The notes under the pieces: model-generated | What the model was told of the DNA's origin: nothing | The model's database searches: none | What the model saw: the letters and a program-made list of their open reading frames with translations, nothing else | Shown here: one piece after another, positions 45,787 through 59,152 of the stretch | Position numbering within the stretch: the first letter of the stretch is position 1 | Layout: every line of letters starts with the position of its first letter | Source: Panagrolaimus kolymaensis | Lineage: Eukaryota; Nematoda; Chromadorea; Rhabditida; Panagrolaimidae | Direction: 5' to 3' | DNA length: 64,000 nt | NCBI GenBank assembly: GCA_028622995.1 | Contig: JAJQJQ010000064.1 | Location: 744,001-808,000 of the forward strand | Position numbers and translations under genes: made by a program

Positions 45787-47931
45787 AATAGAAAATTAAA
45801 GATAAAATATTTTTAGTGAACAGAAAAAAAATTATTTTATGTTAATGAGAATAGAAATAAATCTTGATTTTTCTTCCACTTAAATAAACTTTTCACCTTC
45901 ATTCATCCTCTACATTGAATTAAGGAGCAGAAATAAATGAACAGCAACGGACGCAACAAACAAAGAATCGTCGATAAGATACGAACCTTTTTTTGTGTGT
46001 TTTCATTTTTATGAACAGGAAGGCGCCAAGTTGCCTGTGGTGAATAAAAATAGAGTTCTTTTTTTTTATTATGATTCATCACAGTTTTTCAATTTTTTGT
46101 CTAAAAGTTTTTTTAATAAAGTGTCAAAAAAATTAAAATCTTTTACGGTAATCGAAAAAAATAGGGAAAAAAATCACAGTCTTGCAAAGTTTAATAAAAA
46201 ATATAATTATTTTTTTTATTACAAATTATTTTACTGGTTTTATCATTTTTCGCGGAAAACAAAGCCACAGATAAATTTTAAAACAAAGGTTAAAAAAATG
46301 GCAAGACGAAAAATGTGGATTTGTTAGTCATAGAAAAAAATAAGGAAAATAATCTAAAAAATACTGGGAAGCTGAGAAAATATCTAATCGAGCTCTATTT
46401 TTATTTTTGTTTACTTTCCTATTTTGTTTGAAGTTACTTTGCAATTTTTTTTTTAAATTTCGATACTTTTTTTTTGTACTGGAAAAATGTTCGATAAAGT
46501 TTGTTTGTTTTTTTCTTCAAAAAAGAGCAGAAAGCATTGAAGTTGGTAATAAAAAAGTGAAAACAATGCCTATTTTATCCTTCGCAGCGTCTCTCGCCAT
46601 TGCTGTTGTTATTCATCATTAGTTGCGGAGGTTGTTGAACTTTATTTTAAAGCTAAAAGAATATTGTCTTCCAAAACAAAGAAAAAAAAAGTATGGTAAA
46701 AGTATTCACATTTTTCTTGCACCATACAAAGACACTAAAATAGCATAAAAAAATTTTAAGAGTTAAAAAAAATAGGCGGAGCAGAGGAAAAAAAAGAAAA
46801 AATTCCTTACTTTAAAAATAAAGATGGATCGATCGATGGGTTAGGTTAATGACAACAACGGAAGCTGCGTACTTGTTATTTTCTATCATCGTTAAAAAAA
46901 ATGAATAATTCCTTTTATTCAAAATGACGCATAAATTTCTTGGAAAAGCCCAACATTATTATTCACTTTTAAAAATGGAATTCATGAACGCACCTTTTTT
47001 GTGCAGAAAAAAAAGGTTAGTACGGTTCAGAGTTTTTTGAATAATAAAAATACAAAGATCGGAAAAAAAATGAAACAAGCAAAAATAAAAGCGGCACCTT
47101 TAATTTTGAAATTTTTTAATTTAAAAATATGTTTTTATAAAGTAAAAAATCAATTTCGTATGATCAGTTTTAATGAAGACAAAAAAGGTAAAAGAAAAAA
47201 AATGATGTTTATTCAAAGATTGTTTTCAATTTTTTTTATGCTTACTTTTATATCAAATGATTTTACTCCTTATATTTTTAGACGGATAAAAATTGCCTTG
47301 TGAAAAAATGATTTTTTGCATGTGATTCGTTTTATATTTTTTGATAACAAAAAAAAAATAAAATAAACACAAATAAAGTTATTTTTTGGGTACATTTTTG
47401 TTGAATTCCAACTTTTTTTTCGAATTGGAATCTTTTTTTCTTTTTTTGAACTCCAAAATTATAGGATTCTTATGTTTTCAAATTATTTAATGATGCTCAC
47501 AAAATTTTTTGAATGCCAAAATTTATTATTCTATTTGATTATAAAAAAAACAACAAATGAAAAAAATAAAAGGTCTCACGCTTTTTTTTAAAACTTTTGA
47601 AGTTTCTTTTTTTAATCAAAGAAAGAAAAAAAGAATTACAAAAGAAACTAACTAATTAATATATGTATTTAAAAAATATCGTTCGCTCGACAAAACTTTA
47701 ACACCATAAAGAAAAAAAGCTACAAATTAAAAAAAAAGTTTTAAAAAATTGACTGAAAACAATAAATTTTTTCTTTATCAAAGAGTCTCACGGCTTTGAT
47801 AAAAAAATAAATAAATGTTAATTTTATTATTTTTTCAGTAAACAAAAAAAAATTATGGGTGTATAATAAAGTTATCGAGGAGGGTTTCACGGGGGAAATC
47901 ATTCTTCATCAATGTTTTGGAGTTGGTTGGT
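45787..47931. other. 2.1-kb spacer with a diverged duplicated block
   Basis: No gene accepted. 46529-46640 repeats, with mismatches, the block at 41585-41710 in the same orientation. Open frames at 46000-46330 and 47000-47300 are Lys/Phe-rich low-complexity readings. Confidence 0.45.
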
Positions 47932-50900
47932 TTACATGTGACGAGTGGCAGATTTTTGAACTGCATCAATGCTAGTGCGATATTTAGATTTAACTCGAAG
48001 TAAACTATTTTCAGCTTCATCGGCTCGTTCTTCAGCGTGTTCAAGAGCAATTTGAATTTGACGGAATTTTTGGATGTTTGTATCTAAAAAATTTTAAGAT
48101 TGATAGTAATCATTTTTAGACGATAATTTTTTAAGTTTAACTTACTTGCAACTTCTTCAGCTTCTTCAAGTTGCTTTTTGTGAACCTTAATTTTTTGTTG
48201 AAGTTTTTCAATTAATTCTTGCATTTTATTTCCATTTTTCTTTTGTTCTTCCAATTCAAATTGTCGTTCACGTACTTCTCGTTCATGTTTGGTAAGTTGT
48301 TTGACAACTTCTTTATGGCGTTTTTGTTCTTGATCGAGTTCATGCTCGCGTTTGCGAATGGTATCTTGCAATTTTTCAATTGCTCGTTGACCCAATCGTT
48401 GAGCATTGAGTTCAGCTTCTTCAAGTTTAGCTTGAAGCTCCTGAAAAAAATTTGAGATTGGTTTAAAATGATTTTTCGGGGGTTCAGGAATTATTAAATT
48501 TTTACACTATGGTTTTGAAACGATTTTTTTTAAAGTAATATGCAAATATTTTGGCTTAAAATTTTCAAATAAAAGAATTCCAAAAAAATTTTTATTCAAA
48601 AACTTACACGAATATTTTGTTCGAAACCACGACGAAGTCGTTCAAGATGATCAAAGTGACCTTGTTCTTGTTGAAGTTCTTCAGTGAGGCGTTGAACATC
48701 GCCATTAACTTTTTTATAATTTTCCTCTGCATTTTTAAGGTCTACAATAGCCTTATCCAAATCATTTTTAGTTAATTGAAGATCATTTTCAATTGTTCGT
48801 TTAGTTGCGCTGAGATTTGAATTTTCTGCAGTGTTTTCATGTTTTTGTGAACGTTGATCTTGAACATCTCGTTCAAGTTTATTTTTTTGATGTTCCAATG
48901 TTTCACGTTGTTGTTGAAGGTCATCTTTTTCAGCGAGAATGAGTTGAAGCTTCTTCTCAGTCATGAGATATGATTCACGGAATTCCTCCCGTTTTCGTTG
49001 TTCTTCATCCAATTGCATTTGAAGTTCTTGAACTTGAGCAATGAATTTTTTGAGATTCTTTTGGGCATCAACATTAGTCTTGTTTGCCATGTCCAATGCA
49101 AGTTCAAGCTCGTTAATATCTGAATTTATAATTTATTATATTTTTAAAAGTAATTATTGACGTAAAAAAATTTTAAATCGGAGCTCTTAAAAAAATAATT
49201 ATAAAAACGATTTTTGTTTAAATTTTTAGTTTCGCTTTTTTTAGATTTTAAAAATAGAAAAAATGTTTCTGAATTGGGTCCAAAAGATTAAAATTAATAT
49301 GATTTTTTATTTTTTTTAATTTCTTTATTTTGTTAAGAAATTTTTTTGAAAAAAATTTTACCTCCTTCAAGCTTCTTTTTAACTGATAATAACATTTGTT
49401 TGCCTTTGGATTCATTTTCCAATGTAGTTTGAATGGATTCAAGAGCGCGTTGATTATTTTTAAGGGTATTTTCAAAATCTTCTTCTTTTTCCTGTATTCT
49501 TCGATCAATTTCAGAACGAATTTGTCCCACTTCTGCTGTAACCCTTTGAACCTTATTTTCTTCCACTTCCAAAGCTTGTTCCGCTTCATCCAAAGCATGT
49601 TGAAGCTCTTCCTTTTCAAGTTCCAATTGTCTAACCTTCTTTGCAACTTCCATGGATGATCTTCCTCCAGCTCCAAGTTGTTCATTTAAGTCTTTAATAT
49701 CATTGGATAAAGTTTTATTATCTCGTCGAAGTTCATCTGCATGTTCTTGCATGGAAGTGGATGCTTGTTGTAAAGCGTATACTTCAGCGGCATGTCGACG
49801 AGCTTCTTGTTGAGAATGATCTATTTGCATACTGATATCATCGCAATTCTTTTTCCATTCATCAATAATTTTATCGAATGATGCTTGTTTCTTTTCAAGT
49901 TGATTAACAACCGAGCGATTTCGTTCAACATCAGATCGAGCATCTTCAGCATCAACAGTAAGGCGGGAATTAGCCTTTTCAACGGAGATGAGTTTATTGT
50001 TGATGTCATTGATAGAATCTTGAAGTTCCAATTTTCGATTAATTCGACGACGCTTTTCTTCTTCAAATTCATCTGCATTTACTAAACCTTCCGCATCGAA
50101 GCGAGATTTAAATTGAGCTGTTTCGGCTCGAGCTCGAGAAAGTTGTTTAAGAATTTCTTCTTTTTGAGTAATTTCTTCATCAATATTTTCTTTGATGGAA
50201 TCAAGCTCATGTTGAAGATTTTTTACGGTGGCGCTTAAAGCTTGTCGTTCTTGATGTTCTTCATCGGCGGTTCGTCGAGCATCTTCAAGTTGAGCCAAAA
50301 TTTGGGCTTTACGTTTGCTTAATCCAGTGAGTTGACTATCAAAATCGCTAATTTGATGTTCCATATCTGCGTTATCTCCTTGAAGTTTAGCTTTACTGCT
50401 TGCAAGATCTTGAATGAGTTTATGTTGGCCATCAACTTTAGCTTGAAGTTCATTAACTTGAGATTCATAAACTTTAGCTAAACGATCTTGTTCTGCTTTG
50501 TTTCGGGTTTCTTCGATAACTTGGCTATTAGCTTCATCAAGTTGGCGACGAAGGGCTTCTTTATCCTTTTCAGCTTTGGATTTATTTTTTTGAACAGTTT
50601 CAAGTTTTTCTGTCAAATCCGCAACATCATCGTTGTTCTTTTTACGGAACATAGCAAGTTGAGATTCATGAGATTGATTTGCTTCTTCCATCTCTTGCCG
50701 AAGTCGAATAAGTTCAAGTTCCTTCTTTTTGCTTAATTCAGATTGAGCGGTAGTTTTGCCGGATTCTTCATCAAGATTATCATTGACTTCATCAAGCAAT
50801 TGTTGAACTGAACCTTTAGTCTTGTCAGCCTTGGCCCGACCTTGACGTTCATGTTCAAGCTCTTCTTCAAGTTCAGCAATTCGGCTGAGTTGATCTTTAA

Positions 50901-53900
50901 GTTGTTTGGAAGTTCGTGAAGCAACTTGTTGTTCTTCATCAAGTTTAGCAGCTAAACCACGAAGATTTTCTTCAGTTTGTTGAAGTTTTTCATCGAGTTC
51001 AGTTTTTCGATTATTGATTTCATCAATTTGTTCTTGAGAAGCAGCAAGGTCATTTTCAAGCTTCTTGCGAGCTTTTTCAACTTCGCTTCGATGCCGGCGT
51101 TCTCGATCAAGGGTATCTTCAATATCTTCGATTTCACGTTCGAGTTTAGCCTTCAAACGAGCAGCTTGGGATTGCTTTTCTTCTTCACCTTGAAGGGCTT
51201 CAGCCATTTTACGATTTTCTTCTTCGTTTCGCTTCTTTTCCCGATTGGCTTTAGCAATGTCTTCATCCATTTTAGCCATTTGTTCATGGAATTCTCGAAT
51301 CTTTTGTTCCTTATTTTTCTTTTCTTCTTCGGCTTTTAGGAGGTTATCATCCAATGAAGCAATTTTATCATTAAGGGATTCCTTATCCTTTTCAGCTTTA
51401 CGCAAAGCTCGTTGAGCTTCTTCCGTGCGTTGTTGTTGATCATTGAGTTTATCCTTCATATCTGAGACACTTCGTTCAAGTTCAGCTTTCGCTGCACCCA
51501 ATGAACTAAGTTTATTTTCAATTTGGGATGATCCAGCTTTGCTTAATTCTAATTCAGTTAAAAGTTTTTCACGCTCTTCAGCAAGTTTTTTATATTCAGC
51601 TTCAACGAGTTTACGAGCTGCTTCTTCTTTAGCTGCAGCTTCTTCAACAGCTTGAAGTTCTTTCTTAAGCCGTTCAGTTTCTTCAGCATATTTGCCGGAT
51701 TTAAGTTGGGGTTTGAGTAAACCATAAAGTCTATACCAATCCCAAGTACGAAGAACGGCCCATGCACGAATGTTCTTTTGAACGAGATAGAAAGCATTGG
51801 CTTGCTTGAATCGAACTCCACGCTCTTGTTGAGCCATATACCAACGAAGCCAACATTGGAAAGAGGTGATTAATTCAGTTAATTTTTCATCACGCAAATC
51901 TTCAATATGGGCTACGATACCGGCCTAAAAATTTAAGGGTAAATAAATTTTTGATTTCTTTTCTGAAACCAACAAACCTTGAAGAAAATTTTAGTGTGAC
52001 CAACTCGATAATGTTCAGATCCAATTTTTCCATCCTGTTCAAGACGTTGAAGGATTTGATCAGCACATACTTTAGAATCATCACTGCTTCTAGCTTCTTT
52101 TGCAGCCAAAATAGCATAGCGAATGACAAAATCTCTATGCATCATACGATTTGGAAAACCTTTTCGACAAATTCGAATACCTTCCAATACACCATTGCAA
52201 GTAAGTTGATTGAGAACCAAAGTAGCATCAATCATACCAGGCGTTTTCTTTTCATTTGGAATGATACAACGAATGAAATGAGGATGAGTTTTATGAAGCA
52301 TAGTCATAAGCTTGTTAAGGGATTCACGATACATCATGGATACAGTCATGAAGGAGCCAGATTTCCCCTTCTTCTTTTGACCTCCAGTACCTTTAGCTTG
52401 GGCCGCAGTTTCTTCTTGAGTTGTGTAATCTGAAAAATAAACATTTTATTTATTTATTTGATTTTATGATGATTTTATCCCTACCTGCCCATACTTCGTT
52501 GAGAAGAGCATTGCCTTTGGAAGCTTTAAGGACACCAACGAAAGTATCGTTGAGAGGATCCTTATTCTTTTCAAGCCAATTTGTAACATTATAACGCACA
52601 GTTCCAGCATAATGTCTCATAGCAAAATGAGCTTCACCTTGTTTACCCTTTGGTGGTTTAGGTTTTTCAAAGTTAGGATGTTTACCCAAATGTTGTTCAA
52701 TTAATTTTTGAGCAAGAGTCAAATCAGTAGCTTTAGGAACGATGCATTCTTCATCAAGCATGGAAACAATTCCCAAAGGTTTTTCAATGAGTTCAATACA
52801 AGCTTGAAGATCGAGACCAAAATCGATGAAAGTCCATTGAATGCCTTCACGAGCATATTCTTCTTGTTCAAGAACGAACATGTGATGATTGAAAAATTGT
52901 TGAAGTTTTTCATTAACGAAATTAATCCACAATTGTTCGAAGGAATTGAAATCGAAAATTTCAAACCCAGCAATATCCAACACACCAATGAAATAATCTC
53001 GATCAAGACCCTTTTTATCAAGAGTTACATTACATTTGCGTACCAACCAACTGAAAACTCTTGCATACAAAGCTTTAGCCATGGCACCAATAGCCCTGAA
53101 AAAAAGAAAAAAGGGAATTAAAAATATGCTAAAATTTTTATTTGTCATACCATGAAACTTGATCAACATTTTGACCTTTTGAAACCCATTCATTACCTAC
53201 ACGAACTCGAGGTTTAGTAAGGGCATTAAGAAGATGATCGTTATCAACTTCAAACATGGATGAAGCATGTTTTGCTTCATCCATCGCAATTTCATCAACT
53301 TCTGCTTGTTCTTCACGTGGACGTTGTTTGAATTTCATAATGCCCATATGCATGATAGCTGACATAAGCTTATAACAATCCATTTTTTCATCAGGTGAAA
53401 ATTTAAGGATATCAAATGCTTCATCAGTAAGCATATGTTCTTCTTTATCATCAATTCCTTCAATGGAAAGTTCAGCTTGAGCAACAAACCAATATTCCTT
53501 GAGGGGTTTATCAAGATGAAGCTTAGCTTTAAGATCGGGGAAATGTTCAGAGAAAAGTTGATAAAAGATGTGATAACATCGTTCACCAGGGGCTTGACGA
53601 ATAACACGAGATTTTTCAAGTAAATCTATAAAAGGGAAAGTTTGTTTGCATATTTTTTTAGGTTTATTATTGCCAAAATATTTATAAAACTTACAATGTT
53701 CAATATCACAAGACGCAACCCGACCTTGTCGATTGAATTGGATACGAATGAATTTACCGAAACGGGAAGAATTATTGTTTCGAACGGTTTTGGCATTACC
53801 AAAAGCTTCCAAAACAGGATTAGTTTGGACAATTTGATCTTCTAAAAATTTATGGCGCTTATTTATTCATATTTTTTGATGATGAAAAAAATCTTACCTA

Positions 53901-55971
53901 AAGTTACTTGATTCTCTTTAGGTTTGCCAGATTGTTCCATTTGTGAAGCACCAACGGCCGCAAAATAAGCAATAACCTTTTTAGTGTTTTCAGTTTTACC
54001 TGCTCCTGATTCGCCCGTAATCAACATTGATTGATTTTCACGATTTTGAAGCATATTACGATAAGCTTCATCAGAAACAGCAAAAAGATGGGGTGGCATT
54101 TCTGTACGCCGTTTGCCCATAAACATACGAGCAACAGTATCGGTGTAAATTGGGAGACGCTTGTAAGGGTTGATGACAACGCAGAATAAACCAGAATAGG
54201 TCTAAAAGAAAAATATATGTGTGGAGAATTAATTCAAGAATTAATGGATTTCTCAAATTTTTTTGGAGTTTCATGGTTTTTTTGTTTGCAATATTTTTAT
54301 CGATTTCAAAAACTTAAAGTATTTTTTCTTATTTATTCACATTTTGCGTGGTTTTTATGTTCCTCTTAATTTTAATAAATTTGTTTTTTTTTTGCTTTCT
54401 GTGTATTCTTATTTCATATATTTTGATTCGAAAAAATAAATATAGCTAACTTTTAATTTTTCATAAAATAATAATTGCAAAATTTTTTCATTCTTTTTTG
54501 TTTCCAACTTTCAAATGTCAATGAACTTCACAAAGTTAAACTAAAAAAAATTTAAAAGCATTCCATTCCAATATGCTCCAATCTTTTCTTTTTCTTTTTT
54601 ACTTTCCTGGAAAACCCTTCAACTTTTTTTTGTAAACATTTATCCCCTCATATTTTTTTCCTTCAGCCAACTCTTGGATCAAAAAAGCATCCTTTAAAGT
54701 TAAAAAAATAAAAAACTATTAGATTAGCTAACGTCTATCCTCTTAAACAAACAATAATCTTTTTTCTTTTTTTCCCATTCTGAATTTGCTTCTTATTTTA
54801 AACCCTCCTCCTTAGCAGCTAAAACTAACTACGACGGAAATAAATAAGATTTTTTTATCTCTCAAGTGGATGGGGGATATACGTCGTTAAATACTTTCTC
54901 TCTGCGCAAGCAACCAGCTTAGCAGCAAATATTCACTTGAGATCTCAGAAACTTGGAAGTTAACGAGCAAGTAAAAAAATGCTTTTCCCCAAAAAAAACT
55001 TCCAATATTTAAAAAAAAAAGTAAATTTAATGAGCGCAAAAAAATAGTAAAACTTACGTAAATAAGCATAGAACCATAACGTGCACGAAGATTATGAAGA
55101 ACTGAAGCATCGTTAAGGAAAGTCAAATTGGACATATCTTCAGTTTTTTCATATTTTGGTGGATTCATTTCTTGAACCAAATCCTTTTTAAGGGTTACTT
55201 CTTTATCACCCGATTTAACGATAATGGTATCACCCTTTTTGCTAACGATTTCACCTGGGGCATATCCTTCTTCTTTATCCGGAATCCAAACGTTCTTCTT
55301 GGAATCATATGGAGTCGATTGCTCCTGAAAAAAAGGAGGAATTGAAAACTTTACAAAAGAAAAAAATGCTACAAAAGTTTAAATTCAAAATTTATGGGAA
55401 GTTTATTTTTATTTTTATTATTTGAAATAAGAATCAAAAAATGTTCGTTTTTTTTTGAACAAAAAAAAAGTTAAACTTTAACTAATTTCATTAATTATTT
55501 TTTGGCTTTGCTATGTCAAAATCGACGACTTAATTAATTAGAATAAAAAATTTATCGCTTTCATAAGTTTTAAAGTGACAAAAGATAAAATCGAAGAAAA
55601 ACCAATCCAATTGCTGATTTATGCAAATTTTTAAAAGTTGAAATAAAGCAAGAAATGATACTCAAAATTTTGGCAGATAGCTTTACAACAAAAAAATCTG
55701 GAAACCTTTTATAAATTCTGAAGAAGAAAAAAACTAAACAATAACCACGAAAATTCATTTCCATTCAATGTGAAAGAAACAATGGCTTTTTGGTTGCTTA
55801 AATAAATTTAAAAAAAAGGAAATAATAAAAAGCTTTGGTACAAAAGTTTAAAAAAATTATTCAGCTACATAGTTTCAAAGGTCCATTATCATCATTAACA
55901 CTTACCTTGATCATTTGTTCACGGGACATACGCAAATATTGCCATCCTGGATCCTTTTCATGAATATTCAT
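47932..55971 (-). CDS. Muscle myosin heavy chain, UNC-54/MYO class (1947 aa)
   Basis: Actin-activated motor that forms thick filaments. Eleven minus-strand exons, 55971-55906, 55324-55058, 54201-53898, 53841-53695, 53625-53151, 53095-52485, 52429-51978, 51924-49362, 49119-48608, 48440-48146 and 48083-47932; every junction keeps frame. The N-terminus ([21 protein letters not shown]) has the SH3-like subdomain. The P-loop GESGAGKT is at residues 174-181. [10 protein letters not shown] is switch I and [19 protein letters not shown] is switch II. A Lys/Gly-rich loop 2 is present ([15 protein letters not shown]). [12 protein letters not shown] is the SH1/SH2 region approach. The converter ends before IQ-type helices (about 775-840), then LKPQLK starts an uninterrupted coiled-coil rod to about 1940. 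The tailpiece after the rod is very short. Intron 2 (54202-55057) is the longest, 856 bp. The class is clear; which body-wall or pharyngeal paralogue it is cannot be told without a tree. Confidence 0.96.
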
Positions 55972-57629
55972 GATTGAATACTTTTTTTTGGATAAAACAA
56001 AATAAAATTGTTTTTTTGTTTAAATCCAAATGAAATAATTTCAAATTAAATTTAAATTATAATTCGGTGAGACTCGAATTATTAAATTTAATATTAACCA
56101 AGATTTTTGTTGATCCAAGAAGACGACGAAGTTGACGACGACGACCAGGGATTTAAGGAAGGAAAGCTAAACAATGAACCACCACTCGATGGATTTATGT
56201 GAGACTGTAAATGCAAAAAAACGAGGAAAAAGTTTTTTTGTTTTGTTTGATTGTTATTTGGTTGTTGGAGGAGGTTGAAGGAGCTTAAGCTTTCAAAATC
56301 TTCTTTTGCTCCTTGATGATCTTTCAAGCCTTTTTTCCCACTCTTCTCTCTCGTGTGCTTTTTTTTCTTCTTCACTTATCCTTGCTGCGTAAGCTATGTG
56401 TATCGTGTGCTTGTATCTTTTTTCTTCCGCCTCATCGGTGCTTTGCTGTGGCTTGATTCTCGGATAAAAGGTTCTTTTTTTTTGTGGAGGCGTTTTTTAC
56501 TTATTTTTTTTCGATCTTTCTATCTCTGTCAATTTTTTTTTTCAAGTTCCAGCAATAGCAGCAAAAGCAACGATGGATAAAAAAAGTTTTAAAGTAAAGC
56601 TTGTTGGATTTTTGTGAGAGTGCGCAAAGCAAATGCGTTGGCTAACAACAATTACAATAACAACCCCAACCATCGAGAAAAAAAATGCTCAAGTTTGAAA
56701 AAAAAGTTAGTTAGTTTTATGAAAGCTTGCTCCCCAAAAGCAAGAAAAAAAGTCATCGTTTTAAAAAATAATAGATTTATTTATTCTCTGAAACATATTT
56801 TCCCATTGAACTTGGATTTCTCCTCCAAAAAAATAAAATGGTGGAAGTAAATTCTTCGAAAAAAAAAATTGAATGAATGACGGAAGAAGAATGGATGGAT
56901 TTTCTTCGTCAATCAAGTGCTTGAATACTTTTTTGTTGCAATAATAAACAGTCAAGAAAAAAAGAAAGCTTTTTACACTTTCAAGATTAGCAGCAAAGTA
57001 AAATAAAATAAACGAAAGAAAAAGAACCACGGAAAAAAAAAGATTTGTTGTTGAAGCTATTGTTTGGGATTAGCAGAAAAGAAGAAATGATTTGCAGAAA
57101 TTGCAGGAAGAAAAAATGAATCTCGAATTACAATAATATTTAACTTTTATAAAAACAGATGAATGTTTGTTGCAAAATAGTTATTTAAATTAATAAAATC
57201 AATAACCAAAACCATAAAAATAGCTTCAAAGAAAAAATAGTAAATATTTTTCTGTTGAAAAGTTTTCACCAAAAACTTTAGTTTTAAAAAACCAAGAGGA
57301 GATGCCTGTTTGCTAATTACAAATTTAATAAAGTCAAAGTCCATAAATACTAAAAAAAGAAATAATAAAATCCAAAATCTTCAAAAAAAAATTTCCAGAA
57401 CTTTGTAATTTTATAAATTGCATCCACTCTTACAACGATCGATAGCTCTTCCGTGCTTTTACTGTAGCCTTGAAACAGCCAACTTCTCTGAAATTTTTTT
57501 TTCAGTCTCTTTTTTCTTCTCTCAAGTTTGATTGAACTCTTTTTTTTGTTTGAGCATCATAATTAACGCTTAGTTTTCTGTTATTTGTTAAAGCTAACTC
57601 CTTTACATCTGATACGTGCGACGACGACA
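55972..57629. other. 1.7-kb region between divergent genes
   Basis: Probably contains the promoters of the myosin gene (-) and the MATH gene (+). No gene seen; the frames near 56094-56850 are simple-sequence readings. Confidence 0.5.
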
Positions 57630-58334
57630 ATGACTGGTGGTGATATCGAAGATTCAAAAGTAAGTGTTTTTATATTTTTCATCATTTGTATCTCTTTTTA
57701 CTATGTCGTTAATTTTCAGCAAAATGAATACTGCGCTGTGAAGAATTACAAAATTCATTTTTGTAATGATATTATGATACGTGGATTATTCATTTGTTCT
57801 GAACCCTTCTATGATCCATCAATGAAAGATATCAAATGGGAAGCAAACTTCTTTCCTCGTGGCATCATAAAATCTTTGTATCCTGATGCTAAGAATGGTC
57901 AAACAAGTCTCGAATTGGTTTATAATGGTTCATCTCAAGTTAATGCTCGTTTTCTTATTGAAGTTATTCGAAACAAGGATGAATATTTTGGACATGTTGA
58001 ACCTAAAATCAAGAAGGAAACTGAAAGTAAGTTTGCTTTATATCTTTCACTGTTTTTGCTTATACGCATTATAAGTTTCGTTGATCATTGCATTTGCCTT
58101 CTTCACTTGTTTCTTCTATGTACATATGTATTACTTAGCTACTAAGGTTCTTCTTTTTCAGCCTATGCTCTTTCACCTGAACGTCATTCGATTATGATTG
58201 AGAACTTTGTTACTCGAAGTGTTTTATTTGATCCAAAGAATAATATCCTTCTCCATGATTATTTCGTCTTTCGTGTCAAGGTCTTCTTCGATGTTGTTCC
58301 AAAAGTGCCACCTCGTAAATCACATGTTGTATAA
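57630..58334 (+). CDS. Small MATH (TRAF-like) domain protein (169 aa)
   Basis: Three exons, 57630-57659, 57720-58026 and 58162-58334, phase-consistent. Nearly the whole protein is one MATH-like beta-sandwich. It reads YKIHFCNDIMIRG, then SEPFYDPSMKDIKWEANFFP (the SxxFxxxxxxWxxxxxP core of MATH), QTSLELVYNG, ARFLIEVIRNKD, and a C-terminal RSVLFDPKNNILLHDYFVFR strand pair equivalent to the family's L-x(4)-YLxxD ending. MATH domains bind short linear peptides, and nematodes have many MATH-only and MATH-BTB proteins that act as substrate adaptors for CUL3 ligases. No BTB domain is present here. A longer start at 57585 is possible but adds a sequence without similarity. Partner unknown. Confidence 0.65.
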
Positions 58335-59152
58335 ATTTTAACTTTCATCATTTATCAATTTTCCATGTTTAATAATTTCTTTTCTAACTGTTTTTTTGAC
58401 TGTTTTTTCTATGCTTTTAATAAGTTCTTTGTTGTATAAAGTTTTTTGAATTCATTTACTTCTTTGTTTTCCATTCTTTCCTTATGTATCAGTAAGTTTT
58501 ATGCGGTTTGCTTATACTTGTTTGATTTTGATATGATTAGCTTCTTTTTTTTCATTTTTGCATTGTATTTTTCTCGCAAAAGAAGCCACCCAAACGCGCA
58601 CGTGTTACGAATCATGATGTTGCTTGTTTACTTGTCTCGCTTTTTGATGAGGAGGAAGAGAAGAAAATTAGTTACTAATTGGACGAATTACAAATTAGAG
58701 ATTTGACCAAAAGGCCATCTTCAAAAAGGTTTTAGTGTTTAAAAAGTAAATTAAAGAAAGTTAAAGAAAAAAAGTCAAAAACATGCAGCATTTCATTAAC
58801 CATACAACCAAGCAAATTAATGATCAAATAAGATTATCATCATTTCATTAATTCTCCTTTATTTCTTGTCCTCGTGTTTCTTGACACGTAAGCTTGTGTA
58901 AGGCCTTCTTCGCTCGCTCCAATGGTTTCGCGCTTTTTTTTATTGTTTCTCAAAATTCGTTCATTATCATTTTGGTTTGGTTTGGTTTTGTAAAGTGCTG
59001 CTGCAAATAAATGGTACAACAACAAATATTTTTATATGTTTAATTTTGGGTTCGTTTGTATTACTAATACCATGTACAACAATATTTATCGAATAAATAT
59101 TAACCAAAACTTTTCAGGTTACATCATTATTTCAAAAACTTGGTCGTCCAAA
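58335..59152. other. Intergenic region
   Basis: 3' flank of the MATH gene and 5' flank of the F-box-like gene. A TTTTCAG at 59112-59118, about 35 bp before the ATG at 59153, could be a trans-splice or 5' UTR acceptor. No gene seen. Confidence 0.5.

Noticed and set aside
46407..46622. Possible small protein ending in KKVKTMP plus a hydrophobic tail, also echoed at 41564-41749
   Set aside because: The flanks are T-tract readings and the two frames share only the repeated block, so I treat it as a duplicated non-coding segment, not as a gene.
51443..53845. Several plus-strand frames opposite the myosin gene
   Set aside because: Shadows of the coiled-coil and motor coding sequence; all lack independent signals.
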